A stretch of DNA of 64,000 nucleotides from the NCBI RefSeq assembly GCF_045348435.1, contig NZ_CP157484.1, positions 2,356,001-2,420,000 on the forward strand. Reading direction: 5' to 3'. This document shows, in pieces, positions 25,388 to 34,677 of the stretch. This DNA is from Alsobacter sp045348435. Lineage in GTDB: Bacteria; Pseudomonadota; Alphaproteobacteria; Rhizobiales; Beijerinckiaceae. Made by a program: the position numbers and the translations under genes. The notes under the pieces were generated by a model. It was not told the origin of the DNA. It saw only the letters and a list, made by a program, of their open reading frames with translations, and did not search any database. Numbering within the stretch: position 1 is the stretch's first letter; each line of letters opens with the position of its first letter.

Positions 25388-26833
25388 ATGACGACGACGC
25401 CGATCAACGAGCTCCTCAAGCGCCCGATCGCCTGGAAGACCTGGGGCGCCGACCCCACGGTGCGCCGGCTGCTCAGCGGGTTGCAGGCCAACATCGTCAA
25501 GGGGCATGGGCGCGAGCACACGCGCAACCTGTTCTGGTCCTTTCAGGGCGCCGACCCGAACGACCTGAGGGCGGTGGTCCGCCGCATCGGGCGCAACATG
25601 CCCTCCGCCCTCGACCAGCTGCAGGCGGCCGAGCGCTTCAAGGAGACGGGCGTCTCGGGCGGGCCCGTCCTGTGCTTCTTCCTCAGGCCGGGCGGCTATG
25701 CGGCCCTGCAGGCCGCGGCGGCCGCGCCGTCCGCCGCCGACTTCGTAGAGGGCATGCAGGTCCGGGGCTCCTCGCCCGCCGTGACGCCGCCGATCAACGA
25801 CCCTCCCGTCGCCCAGTGGGACGCGACCTTCCAGCAGCCCATCGACGCGATGCTGCTGGTCGCCGGCGATACCGCGGCGGAGGCGGCCCAGACGGCCGAC
25901 CTCTGGAAGGGCCGCCTGGAGGCGGCCGGCGCGACCCTTCTCGGCTTCGAGGACGGGACGGCGATCAAGCGCCGGGTGGCGGAGAAGTTCGAAGGCGTCG
26001 AACATTTCGGCTATGTCGACGGCCGCAGCCAGCCCTTGTTCCTGGCCGAGGACGTCGAGGGCGAGCCCCGCTCGCACTGGGACCCGGCCTTCCCGCCCCA
26101 TCAGTTCCTGGTGCAGGACCCCGGCGCCGACAGGCCGACGAGCTTCGGCAGCTTCTTCGTGTTCCGCAAGCTCGAGCAGAACGTCAAGGGCTTCAAGGAC
26201 CAGGAAGAGGCCCTGAGCACGGCGCTCGGCCTTGCGGGCGGCCCCTTCGAGGAGCGCGCCGGCGCCCTCATCGTGGGACGCTTCGAGGACGGCTCGCCGG
26301 TGGCGCTGAACCCGCTGCCGACCGACATGCCGCCCCCCAACGACTTCACCTACGCCGGCGACGAACAGGCGCGCCGCTGCCCGTTCGTGGCCCATATCCG
26401 CAAGACCAACCCACGGGGCGAATCGCCCCTCCACATCGCCCAAGATTTCGGCGTGGCCACCACCACCCGCCAGGAGCGCGGGCACATCATGGCGCGGCGG
26501 GGCATCACCTACGGGTCGCGCGTCTTCGACGACGCCGCCAACGACTTCACCGACGAGCCGACCGGCGGGGTCGGGCTGCTGTTCATGGCCTACATGGCGA
26601 GCCTCTCCGAGCAGTTCGAGTTCACCCAGGCGACCTGGGCCAATAACCCGAACTTCGTCGCCGCCGGGACCGGGGCGGACATCGTGATGGGCCAGGCGGC
26701 GGCAGGCCCGATCCCGATCGCGGACGGCTGGAGCGGCGGCGCCCCGGTCACCTTCAGCTTCGACCGCTTCGTCACCCTGAAGGGCGGCGAATATTTCTTC
26801 GCGCCCTCCCGTGATTTCCTGAAAGCGGTCTAG
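25388..26833 (+). CDS. Dye-decolorizing (DyP-type) peroxidase
   Basis: 481 residues, at the long end for DyP enzymes. It has the family GxxDG-type signature (HFGYVDGRSQP), the haem-ligand histidine region (FVAHIRKTNPRG), and the C-terminal RRGITYG and GLLFMAYMASLSEQFEF segments. It is a haem peroxidase for dyes, phenolics or lignin-like substrates. No Tat or Sec leader and no encapsulin-targeting tail is visible, so it is cytosolic or exported by another route. The ATG at 25388 follows GGGAGA; an in-frame ATG at 25328 lacks support. The patatin gene follows 99 nt later. Confidence 0.92.
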   Translation: MTTTPINELLKRPIAWKTWGADPTVRRLLSGLQANIVKGHGREHTRNLFWSFQGADPNDLRAVVRRIGRNMPSALDQLQAAERFKETGVSGGPVLCFFLRPGGYAALQAAAAAPSAADFVEGMQVRGSSPAVTPPINDPPVAQWDATFQQPIDAMLLVAGDTAAEAAQTADLWKGRLEAAGATLLGFEDGTAIKRRVAEKFEGVEHFGYVDGRSQPLFLAEDVEGEPRSHWDPAFPPHQFLVQDPGADRPTSFGSFFVFRKLEQNVKGFKDQEEALSTALGLAGGPFEERAGALIVGRFEDGSPVALNPLPTDMPPPNDFTYAGDEQARRCPFVAHIRKTNPRGESPLHIAQDFGVATTTRQERGHIMARRGITYGSRVFDDAANDFTDEPTGGVGLLFMAYMASLSEQFEFTQATWANNPNFVAAGTGADIVMGQAAAGPIPIADGWSGGAPVTFSFDRFVTLKGGEYFFAPSRDFLKAV

Positions 26834-26932
26834 GAGCGTCGCGCCCGGGCGGTCGGCTTGGCCCAGACCCGGCCGGAACCCGACCGCCGCCCACGCGTCT
26901 ACGCCGCAACGAGGGCGCGACGCGAGGATGGC

Positions 26933-28027
26933 ATGCCGGAGCTTGGACGCAGATTCATCGTCGCCCTGTCGGGCGGCATGGCGCTGGGCGCCTACCAGGG
27001 CGGCGCGCTGGCGCGGCTGTGCGAGACCGGACCCGCGCCCGACGGCTTCGCCGGCGCGTCGGTCGGCGCGCTGAACGCCGCCATCGCGGCCGGCACGCCC
27101 CGCGAGCGCACCGGCGAGGCGCTGCGGTCCTTCTGGACCTCCGCGTCCGACGTGCTCCTGGGCGGCTTTCTGTCTCCCGCCGCCAAGCCCGAGGCGCCGG
27201 ACCCCTTCGGCGAAGGAAGGCGCGCAACCAGCGCCCTGGCGAGCCTGATGTTCGGTCGGCCGGGCATGTTCCGGCCGCAGATCTCCAGCCTGCACTGGGC
27301 CCGGCCGCAGCCGGGGCTCTACTCGCTCGAACCGCTGCGGCCGCGGCTGGAGAGCCTCATCGATTTCGACCGCCTCAACTCCGGCGAGACGCAGCTCGTC
27401 GTCACGGCTTCCGACGTCGTCACCGGCGAGCAGGTCGTGTTCGACACCAGGCGCGGCGACCGGATCGGGCCGGACCACCTGATGGCGTCCTGCGCCATGT
27501 TGCCCATTTTCGCCCCCATCGAGATCGATGGCCGGCTGCTGGGCGACGGAGGCCTGACCGGCAACATGCCGCTGGCGCCGTTTCTGGAAGTCGGCCTGCG
27601 CGAGGCGCTCCTGGCCGTCGCCATCGATTTGATGCCGCTGCCCGGCAGCCGTCCGCGCACGATGGTGGAGGCGGCCGCGCGGGCGGCCGATGTCGCCTTC
27701 GCGAGCAGGACCTGGTCGCTGATCGCGGCCGCGCGGCGCGAGCACGAGCTGATGACGCGCGTCGCGACGCTCCAGCGCGCGCAGGGCGAGGAAGCCTCGC
27801 CCCCCGGCGCCGCCGCCATCGTCATGCTGGACTATCCGCTCGGTCCGTCGGAGCCTGGCCTCGCCAAGCTCTTCGACTACTCGGCGACCACGCTCGAACG
27901 GCGCTGGAGCGCCGGCGAGCGCGGCATGGAGGCGGCGCTCACCGCGGCCATGAGCCTCGCCGATACGGACGGCTTCGTCGCGACGCGGTGCGACGCCGAA
28001 CCCCGTCGCGAACGCGCGAGCGCCTGA
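26933..28027 (+). CDS. Patatin-like phospholipase
   Basis: 364 residues. The patatin dyad is complete: nucleophile S43 in GASVGALNAA with the oxyanion stretch SGGMALGAYQGG before it, and D205 in GDGGLTGNMPL. This predicts acyl-ester hydrolysis (phospholipase A or lysophospholipase). No signal peptide. The frame is open from a TTG at 26858, but the ATG at 26933, preceded by GAGGA, fits the family start. It follows the DyP gene on the same strand; whether they work together is unknown. Confidence 0.9.
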   Translation: MPELGRRFIVALSGGMALGAYQGGALARLCETGPAPDGFAGASVGALNAAIAAGTPRERTGEALRSFWTSASDVLLGGFLSPAAKPEAPDPFGEGRRATSALASLMFGRPGMFRPQISSLHWARPQPGLYSLEPLRPRLESLIDFDRLNSGETQLVVTASDVVTGEQVVFDTRRGDRIGPDHLMASCAMLPIFAPIEIDGRLLGDGGLTGNMPLAPFLEVGLREALLAVAIDLMPLPGSRPRTMVEAAARAADVAFASRTWSLIAAARREHELMTRVATLQRAQGEEASPPGAAAIVMLDYPLGPSEPGLAKLFDYSATTLERRWSAGERGMEAALTAAMSLADTDGFVATRCDAEPRRERASA

Positions 28028-28124
28028 CGCCTCGCGGCTTGCAAGGCCGCGCGGTCGAGATCACGCTGGCGCACGCAGGCGCAAGCGGGGCCACGGCCAT
28101 GACGGCGACGATGACGGTCTTTCC

Positions 28125-29606
28125 ATGACGGCCTATCTGAGCGTGGACGTCGGCACCTCCGCCGTGAAGGCGGCGCTGGTCGACGCGGAGCAGGCCGTGC
28201 TCGCGGTCGCCGAGGCGCCGCTGGCCATCTCGCGCCCCCATCCGCTCTGGTCGGAGCAGGACCCGGACGACTGGTGGGCGGCGGTGAGCCAAGCGCTGGA
28301 CGACATCGCCCGCCAGCGCCCGGGCGACATGGCGCGCGTCGCCGGCGTCGGCCTCTCGGGCCAAATGCACGGCGCCGTCCTGCTGGGCGCCGACGACCGC
28401 CCGCTCCGGCCCGCGATGCTGTGGAACGACGGCCGGGCCGAGCAGGTGGCGCGCCGGCTCGGGCTGGAGCATCCCGAACTGGCCTCCGTGGTCGGCGTCG
28501 CGCCGATGCCAGGCTTCACCGGGCCCAAGATCCCGTGGCTGGCGCGGCGCGAGCCGCACGTGCTGGAGCGCCTGCGCACCGTGCTGCTGCCCAAGGACTA
28601 TGTCCGCCTGAAGCTCACGGGCGAGCGCATCACCGACATGTCGGACGCCGCCGGCACGTGGTGGCTGGACCAGCGCCGGCGGCGATGGTCGCCGGAAGCG
28701 GCGGCCGCCACAGGGCTGCCGGCCTCAGCGCTGCCCGCCCTCGTGGAGGGCTCCGCGCCCGCGGGCGCGCTGCGCGCCGACTGCGCACGGCGCTGGGGCC
28801 TCCCGGCCGGCGTCGTGGTGGCGGGAGGCGGCGGCGACGCGGCGGCGGGCGCGGTCGGAATCGGCGCGATCGGAGACGGCGACGCCTTCCTGTCGCTGGG
28901 AACGTCCGGCCAGCTGTTCGTCGCCGGCTCGCGCTACCGACCCGCGCCCGAGGCCGCCGTCCATGCGTTCTGCCACGCCCTGCCCGGCCGCTGGTTCCAG
29001 ATGGGCGCGATGCTGAACGGGGCCTCCTGCCTCGCCTTCGCGTCGGCGCTTCTCGGCGTCGGGATCGACGCCCTGCTGGCGGCGGCCGAGGCGGAGCCGC
29101 CCGGCGCTGGCGGGCTGGTGTTCCTGCCCTATCTGGCGGGCGAGCGCACGCCGCACAATGACCCGCACGCCCGGGGCGTCCTGTTCGGGCTCACGCCGTC
29201 GACCTCGCCCGGCGCGGTGGCGCGCGCGGTGCTGGAAGGCGTGGCGTATAGCTTCGCCGACGCGCAAGCCGCCCTCGCCGGCTCCGGGACGCGGATCTCT
29301 CAAGCGGGCGTGATCGGCGGCGGAGCGCGAAGCCGCCTCTGGGTGCGCATCCTCGCCAGCGTGCTGGACGTCCCGCTGGCCCGTTTCGCCGGTGGGGAGC
29401 GGGGGCCGGCGTTCGGCGCCGCCCGACTGGCGCGCCTGGCCGCGACCGGCGAGGCGCCGGGCGAGGTCTGCGCCGCGCCGCAGCCGATCGACGTCACCGA
29501 GCCGGATCCGGAATGGCGCGAGCGCTATCGGGGCGAGACGCAACGCTTCCGGGCGCTCTATCGGGCCCTCAGACCTCATTTTCAGCAAGCTCCCGAGGGC
29601 GCTTGA
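28125..29606 (+). CDS. xylB: Xylulokinase
   Basis: 493 residues, FGGY kinase with the two actin-like ATPase domains. The N-terminal YLSVDVGTSAVKAAL is the phosphate-1 loop, GLSGQMHGAVLL is characteristic of xylulokinases, and the catalytic aspartate is D238 in GGGGDAAAGAVG. It phosphorylates D-xylulose to xylulose 5-phosphate. It lies just upstream of a ROK repressor and a CUT2 sugar importer, supporting a pentose or pentitol pathway. No xylose isomerase is present in the window. The ribosome site is weak. Confidence 0.88.
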   Translation: MTAYLSVDVGTSAVKAALVDAEQAVLAVAEAPLAISRPHPLWSEQDPDDWWAAVSQALDDIARQRPGDMARVAGVGLSGQMHGAVLLGADDRPLRPAMLWNDGRAEQVARRLGLEHPELASVVGVAPMPGFTGPKIPWLARREPHVLERLRTVLLPKDYVRLKLTGERITDMSDAAGTWWLDQRRRRWSPEAAAATGLPASALPALVEGSAPAGALRADCARRWGLPAGVVVAGGGGDAAAGAVGIGAIGDGDAFLSLGTSGQLFVAGSRYRPAPEAAVHAFCHALPGRWFQMGAMLNGASCLAFASALLGVGIDALLAAAEAEPPGAGGLVFLPYLAGERTPHNDPHARGVLFGLTPSTSPGAVARAVLEGVAYSFADAQAALAGSGTRISQAGVIGGGARSRLWVRILASVLDVPLARFAGGERGPAFGAARLARLAATGEAPGEVCAAPQPIDVTEPDPEWRERYRGETQRFRALYRALRPHFQQAPEGA

Positions 29607-29647
29607 CAGCCGGCTCCGGGCGGCCAATCATAATTCACAATGAATTA
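29603..29647 (+). promoter_or_regulatory. Promoter and probable ROK operator of the pentose transport operon
   Basis: TTGACA (29603-29608), 17-nt spacer, AATCAT (29626-29631), then a perfect 17-nt palindrome TAATTCA-CAA-TGAATTA (29631-29647) covering the expected transcription start. The AT-rich palindrome stands out in GC-rich DNA, and the ROK gene starts 17 nt later. ROK repressors typically bind such AATT-containing palindromes. The -35 overlaps the xylB stop codon. Confidence 0.65.
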
Positions 29648-29663
29648 ATAAGCGCATGGCGCG

Positions 29664-30941
29664 ATGGATGAGGAACGCAAGGTGAGGACGGGTGCTCCCT
29701 CCAAGAGGCAGGGCTCGCGGTCGGTCCTGCTGGGCGACTACAACGAACGCGTGATCCTGTCGACGCTGCGCCGGCTCGGCCCCGCCTCGAAGGCCGACCT
29801 CGCCCGGCGCGTGGGCCTCACCAGCAACGCCGCGGGCGTCATCGCGCGCAAGCTGGAGGACAGCGGCCTCGTCCGCACCGTCGGCAAGCGCTATGGGGGG
29901 CGTGGGCAACCGGCCACCATCCTGGAGCTGAATCCCGAGGGCGCCTATTCGGTGGGCGTTCGGATCGATCGCGATCTCGTCGAGACCGTGCTGGTGGATT
30001 TTCGGGGCGCGATCCTGCATCGCTCCCGGCTGGACGCCTTGCCCGAGCCCGCCGCGGCGGTCGCGGCCGTCGCCGACAGCGTCAAGCGGTTTCGCAAGGC
30101 GCTGGGACCCAGCCGCCGCTCCCGCATCGCCGGAATCGGGCTCGCGACCCCCTACAATCTCGGCAGCTGGCTCGCCGAACTGGATCTGCCGGGCGGCACC
30201 CTCGCGGCCTGGGACGGCTTCGACGCGAAGTCCGCGCTGGCCGCCGCGACCGGCCTGCCGGTGCTGCTGGAGAACGACGGCAGCGCCGCCGCGGTCGGTG
30301 AGTTGATCTACGGCCACGGCCGGGAGCACGACGACTTCCTGTATCTCTTCATCGGGCCCGCCATCGGCGGCGGCGTCGTGCTGGGAGGCGCCTCCCTGAG
30401 CGGCCGCCACGCCAACGCCGGCGACGTGGCCGTGATGCCGGTGGGACCCTCCGGGCTGGCGTCGGGCCCCCCTGCCCCCAAGGGACACCTGCCGCTGATG
30501 GCCCGCGCCTCGCTGGCCGCCCTCTCCCGGCATCTGCGCTCGCGCGGGGCGGACCTCGCGAGCCTGAACGTGGCGGAGGCGGCGGCGGCCGATCCGGAGG
30601 GCTTCGCCGAGTGGCGCCGCGACGCCGCCGACGCCTTGGCGCGCCCGGTCCTGACGAGCGTCCACCTCCTGGACATCGACCATGTGGTCGTCGCGGGCGA
30701 CCTTCCGCCCGTGCTGCTGGACAGCCTCATCGCACAGCTCCAGGAGGCGCTCGCCGCCGCCGTCGCCGAATCCCGCCGCCCTCCCACGGTCCTGGCCGGG
30801 GCCATCGGCCACGACGCCGGCGCGATCGGCGCGGCGAGCCTGCCGCTGCATGTCAGCTTCAGCCCTCTCACGGGCGTGCTGACCGGCGACGAACCCCGGA
30901 TCGCGACCGAAGGGTCGCGGACCCTGATGGAGGTCGCGTGA
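29664..30941 (+). CDS. ROK family transcriptional repressor (NagC/XylR-like)
   Basis: 425 residues. An N-terminal winged helix-turn-helix (about 25-85, VILSTLRRLGPASKADLARRVGLTSNAAGVIARKLEDSGL) joins a sugar-kinase-like ROK domain (about 95-410, with LLENDGSAAAVGELIYG and FIGPAIGGGVVLGG). The usual ROK zinc motif with CxCGxxGC is absent. It probably binds the palindrome at its own promoter and is released by the imported sugar. Its stop overlaps the ABC ATPase start (TGATG), so regulator and transporter are one operon. Confidence 0.9.
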   Translation: MDEERKVRTGAPSKRQGSRSVLLGDYNERVILSTLRRLGPASKADLARRVGLTSNAAGVIARKLEDSGLVRTVGKRYGGRGQPATILELNPEGAYSVGVRIDRDLVETVLVDFRGAILHRSRLDALPEPAAAVAAVADSVKRFRKALGPSRRSRIAGIGLATPYNLGSWLAELDLPGGTLAAWDGFDAKSALAAATGLPVLLENDGSAAAVGELIYGHGREHDDFLYLFIGPAIGGGVVLGGASLSGRHANAGDVAVMPVGPSGLASGPPAPKGHLPLMARASLAALSRHLRSRGADLASLNVAEAAAADPEGFAEWRRDAADALARPVLTSVHLLDIDHVVVAGDLPPVLLDSLIAQLQEALAAAVAESRRPPTVLAGAIGHDAGAIGAASLPLHVSFSPLTGVLTGDEPRIATEGSRTLMEVA

Positions 30942-32491
30942 TGGGCGCCTCCCCGGTCCCGACGCAGGCCGCCCCCGTCCTCGAGATGCGCGGCATCTCC
31001 AAGACGTTCCCGGGCGTCCGGGCGCTGCACGACGTATCGCTCAAGGTCCATGCCGGCGAGATTCACGCCCTCATGGGCGAGAACGGCGCGGGCAAGTCGA
31101 CCCTGATGAAGATCCTGTCCGGCGCCTACCAGGCGGACCCCGGCGGGACCATCCTGATCGACGGCCGGCCGGTCACGATCGCCGGCCCGCTCGACGGGCG
31201 CCGGCTGGGCGTCTCGATCATCTACCAGGAGCTGGCGCTCGCCCCCAATCTCAGCGTCGCCGAGAACATGCTGCTCGGCCGGGAGCCCGCGAGGGCCGGC
31301 TTCGTCGACCGCGCCGCCATGGCGGCCGAGTGCCGCCCGGTGCTGGAGCGCCTCGGCGTGGCGTTCGGCCCGTCGGCGCTGGTCTCGGGCCTGTCCATGG
31401 CGGAACGCCAGCAGGTGGAGATCGCCCGCGCGGCGCACGCCCAGGCCCGCATCCTGGTGATGGACGAGCCCACGACGTCCCTGTCCTCCCGGGAGACGGA
31501 GGCGCTCTTCGCCCTGGTCCGGCAGCTGCGCGCGGAGGGGATGGCGATCATCTATATCAGCCACCGCATGAACGAGGTCTATGAGCTCGCCGACCGCGTC
31601 AGCGTGCTGCGCGACGGCGGCCATGTGGGCGCGCTCACCCGCGCCGAGCTGTCGGCGGACGCCCTGGTGCGCATGATGGTCGGGCGCGACCTGTCCTCCT
31701 TCTACAAGAAGGAGCACGACGCCCATGCGAGCCGCGGGCCCGTCCTCCTGTCGGTGCGCGGCCTGGCCGACGGCCGTCGCGTGCGGGGCTGCTCGTTCGA
31801 CCTCCACCAGGGCGAAGTGCTCGGGATCGCCGGCCTCGTGGGCGCCGGGCGGACCGAACTGGCCCGCCTGATCTATGGCGCGGAACGGCCCGTGGCCGGG
31901 ACCGTCGAGCTGGAGGGGCGCCCCTTCGCGCCGCAAGGGCCCGGCGAGGCGATCGAGGCGGGGCTGGTCTACCTCACCGAGGACCGCAAGCATCTCGGCC
32001 TCTTCCTCGACATGACCGTGCGCGAGAACATCAATCTGGGGGTCATCGGCCGCGACAGCCGATGGTCCGGCTTCCTCGACCGGGCGAAGGCCCGCATGCG
32101 GTCCAGCGCGGCCGTCAAGGCGCTCGGCGTCAGGACGCCGACCGACCTTCTGCCCGTGGGCGCGCTCTCGGGAGGCAACCAGCAGAAGGTGCTGCTCGCG
32201 CGCCTGCTGGAGACCAAGCCCAAGGTGCTGATTCTCGACGAGCCGACGCGCGGCGTCGACATCGGCGCCAAGTCGGAGATCTACCGGCTGATCGACGACC
32301 TCGCCCGCTCGGGCGTGGGCGTCGTGGTGATCTCCAGCGAGCTGCCGGAGATCGTCGGCGTCTGCGACCGCGTGCTCGTGATGCGCGAGGGCGCGATGGC
32401 GGGCGAAGTCGGCGGCGCGACCGGCCGGGCGATCACCCAGGAGAACATCGGCGCCATCGCGACCGGCGCAGCCGCGGAGCTCGCCGCATGA
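30941..32491 (+). CDS. Sugar ABC transporter ATP-binding protein (RbsA/XylG-like)
   Basis: 516 residues, two fused nucleotide-binding domains as in CUT2 importers. Domain 1 has Walker A GENGAGKST and Walker B LVMDEPT with signature LSMAERQQ. Domain 2 has the degenerate Walker A GLVGAGRTEL, signature LSGGNQQKV and LILDEPTRGVDIGAKSE. It powers uptake of a pentose or similar monosaccharide. The start overlaps the ROK stop by one base, and the permease starts 40 nt after its stop. Confidence 0.94.
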   Translation: MGASPVPTQAAPVLEMRGISKTFPGVRALHDVSLKVHAGEIHALMGENGAGKSTLMKILSGAYQADPGGTILIDGRPVTIAGPLDGRRLGVSIIYQELALAPNLSVAENMLLGREPARAGFVDRAAMAAECRPVLERLGVAFGPSALVSGLSMAERQQVEIARAAHAQARILVMDEPTTSLSSRETEALFALVRQLRAEGMAIIYISHRMNEVYELADRVSVLRDGGHVGALTRAELSADALVRMMVGRDLSSFYKKEHDAHASRGPVLLSVRGLADGRRVRGCSFDLHQGEVLGIAGLVGAGRTELARLIYGAERPVAGTVELEGRPFAPQGPGEAIEAGLVYLTEDRKHLGLFLDMTVRENINLGVIGRDSRWSGFLDRAKARMRSSAAVKALGVRTPTDLLPVGALSGGNQQKVLLARLLETKPKVLILDEPTRGVDIGAKSEIYRLIDDLARSGVGVVVISSELPEIVGVCDRVLVMREGAMAGEVGGATGRAITQENIGAIATGAAAELAA

Positions 32492-32531
32492 CCCGGCCCG
32501 CGCCACGCTCCCCGACCATGAGGTTCACCCC

Positions 32532-33563
32532 ATGACCGCCAGCCTCGACGTCGCGTCGCAGGAGACCCGCCGGCGGCTCGCCGTGAAGTCGGCCGTGCAG
32601 GCGCTCGGCATGCTGCCCGTGCTGGTGCTGATCGCGATCCTGTTCCAGCTGCTGTCCGGCTGGGCCGAATCCGGCTCCCTCGCCGACGCCTGGTCCGCCG
32701 GCCGGTTCATGAGCTGGCAGAACATCTCGATCGTCGCCCAGCAGGCCGCGATCAACACCGTGCTGGCGGCCGGGATGACCTTCGTGATCCTGACGGGCGG
32801 CATCGACCTGTCGGTCGGCTCGATCCTGGCGGCGGCCGCCATGGCGGCGGTGATCGCCTCCAAGCTCCCCGGCTGGGGCTGGATCGGCGTGCCCGTCGCC
32901 ATCCTGGCGGGGCTGGCGCTCGGCCTGCTCAACGGCGCCCTGGTGGCCTTCGCCAACCTGCCGCCCTTCATCGTGACGCTGGGCTCGCTCACCGCGGTGC
33001 GCGGCTTCGCCCGGCTGCTCGGCGAGGACAAGACCGTCTTCAACCCGCAGTTGCCCTTCGCCTTCATCGGCAACGGGTCGGTGCTGGGCGTGCCCTGGCT
33101 GGTCGTCATCGCCTTCGCGGTCGTGCTCGTCTCCTGGCTCGTCCTGCGGCGGACCGTGCTGGGCGTCCACATCTACGCGGTCGGCGGCAATCCGGACGCG
33201 GCGCGCCTCTCCGGCGTCAAGGTCTGGGGCGTGCTGCTCTTCGTCTACGGGGCGTCGGGGGCGCTGGCCGGGCTTGGCGGCGCCATGTCGGCGGCGCGCC
33301 TCTACGCGGCCAACGGCCTGCAGCTCGGCCAGTCCTACGAGCTCGACGCCATTGCGGCCGTCATTCTCGGCGGCACCAGCTTCGTCGGCGGCATCGGCTC
33401 CATCTGGGGCACGCTCATCGGCGCTCTGATCATCGCGGTATTGTCGAACGGCCTCATTCTCGTCGGCGTGTCCGACATCTGGCAATTCATCATCAAGGGT
33501 TTCGTCATCATCGGAGCGGTGGCGCTGGATCGCTACCGCCTGAAGGGTTCCGTGCGCACCTGA
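32532..33563 (+). CDS. Sugar ABC transporter permease (RbsC/XylH-like)
   Basis: 343 residues, very hydrophobic with about nine or ten membrane segments, BPD_transp_2 family. The hallmark LTGGIDLSVGSILAAAAM and the C-terminal AAVILGGTSFVGGIGSIWGTLIGALII are intact. It forms the homodimeric channel of the importer with the two-domain ATPase upstream and the binding protein downstream. Confidence 0.94.
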   Translation: MTASLDVASQETRRRLAVKSAVQALGMLPVLVLIAILFQLLSGWAESGSLADAWSAGRFMSWQNISIVAQQAAINTVLAAGMTFVILTGGIDLSVGSILAAAAMAAVIASKLPGWGWIGVPVAILAGLALGLLNGALVAFANLPPFIVTLGSLTAVRGFARLLGEDKTVFNPQLPFAFIGNGSVLGVPWLVVIAFAVVLVSWLVLRRTVLGVHIYAVGGNPDAARLSGVKVWGVLLFVYGASGALAGLGGAMSAARLYAANGLQLGQSYELDAIAAVILGGTSFVGGIGSIWGTLIGALIIAVLSNGLILVGVSDIWQFIIKGFVIIGAVALDRYRLKGSVRT

Positions 33564-33645
33564 ACGGGTCCGCGGTCACCGCCCCAGCCCTTTTTCGGTC
33601 GGGCCGGCGGGAACAATCAGACCGGAGGACGTGGAGGAAGACATC

Positions 33646-34581
33646 ATGAAAATCGCATTGCTGGCGGCGGCCGCCGCCCTCGCCCTCTCGACCGGTGCCG
33701 CCTCGGCCAAGGACCTGAAGTCCATCGGGGTGTCGCTGGGCTCGCTCGGCAACCCGTTCTTCGTCGCCCTGTCGAAGGGCGCGGAGGATCAGGCCAAGAA
33801 GATCAACCCGAACGTCAAGGTCACGACCGTCGGCTTCGACTACGACCTCGGCAAGCAGTTCACCCAGATCGACAACTTCATCGCCGCCGGCGTCGACATG
33901 ATCCTGCTGAACCCCGGCGACGCCAACGCGCTCGAGCCGGCGATCAAGAAGGCGCAGGCGGCCGGCATCCTGGTCGTGGCGGTGGACACCGCCGCCAAGG
34001 GCGCGGACCTCACGGTCACCACCAACAACGTCCAGGCGGGCGAGGTCGCGTGCCAGTACATCGTCGACAAGCTCGGCGGCAAGGGCGACGTCGTCATCCA
34101 GAACGGCCCGCAGGTCTCCGCCGTGGTCGACCGCGTCAACGGCTGCAAGGCCGTGTTCAAGAAGGCGCCCGGCATCAAGATCCTGTCGGACGACCAGGAC
34201 GCCAAGGGGTCGCGCGAAGGCGGCCTCGCCGTCATGCAGGGCCACCTCACCCGCTTCCCGAAGATCGACGCCGTCTTCGCCATCAACGACCCGCAGGCGA
34301 TCGGCTCCGACCTCGCCGCCAAGCAGCTGAACCGGACCGGCATCGTCATCACCTCCGTCGACGGCGCGCCCGACATCGAGGCGGCGCTCAAGGACGCCGG
34401 CAGCCCGCAGATCCAGGCCTCCGCCAGCCAGGACCCCTACGCCATGGCGCAGCTCGCGGTGCGGCTCGGCGCGGACGCCATGAATGGCAAGAAGCCGGCC
34501 CAGACCGTCACCCTGATGGAGTCCAAGCTCGTCACCCGCGACAATGTGAAGGACTACAAGGGCTGGTCCTCCCCGCGCTGA
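33646..34581 (+). CDS. Sugar ABC transporter substrate-binding protein
   Basis: 311 residues. A signal peptide (MKIALLAAAAALALSTGAASA) precedes a periplasmic-binding-protein type I fold of the RbsB kind (SIGVSLGSLGNPFFVALSKGA, NPGDANALEPAIKKA, VFAINDPQAIGSDLAAK). It captures the sugar in the periplasm. Start ATG at 33646 has GGAGGA upstream; an in-frame codon at 33631 would spoil the leader. Last gene of the operon, closed by the terminator at 34608. The sugar is probably a pentose or pentitol from the xylB and ROK context. Confidence 0.93.
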   Translation: MKIALLAAAAALALSTGAASAKDLKSIGVSLGSLGNPFFVALSKGAEDQAKKINPNVKVTTVGFDYDLGKQFTQIDNFIAAGVDMILLNPGDANALEPAIKKAQAAGILVVAVDTAAKGADLTVTTNNVQAGEVACQYIVDKLGGKGDVVIQNGPQVSAVVDRVNGCKAVFKKAPGIKILSDDQDAKGSREGGLAVMQGHLTRFPKIDAVFAINDPQAIGSDLAAKQLNRTGIVITSVDGAPDIEAALKDAGSPQIQASASQDPYAMAQLAVRLGADAMNGKKPAQTVTLMESKLVTRDNVKDYKGWSSPR

Positions 34582-34607
34582 GCTGGGACCTTTCACCGCA
34601 CGACAAG

Positions 34608-34649
34608 GCCGGGGCTTTCGTTCGCAAGACGGGAGCCCCGGCGCTTTTT
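34608..34649 (+). terminator. Rho-independent terminator of the pentose importer operon
   Basis: GCCGGGGCT (34608-34616) pairs with AGCCCCGGC (34634-34642), followed by GCTTTTT. It lies 27 nt after the binding-protein stop. Confidence 0.85.
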
Positions 34650-34677
34650 GGCGGGTCGTCTCCGCACCATGTAAATC

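Noticed and set aside
28035..28050. GCGGC...GCCGC hairpin after the patatin stop as a terminator
   Set aside because: The stem is only five base pairs and no U tract follows.
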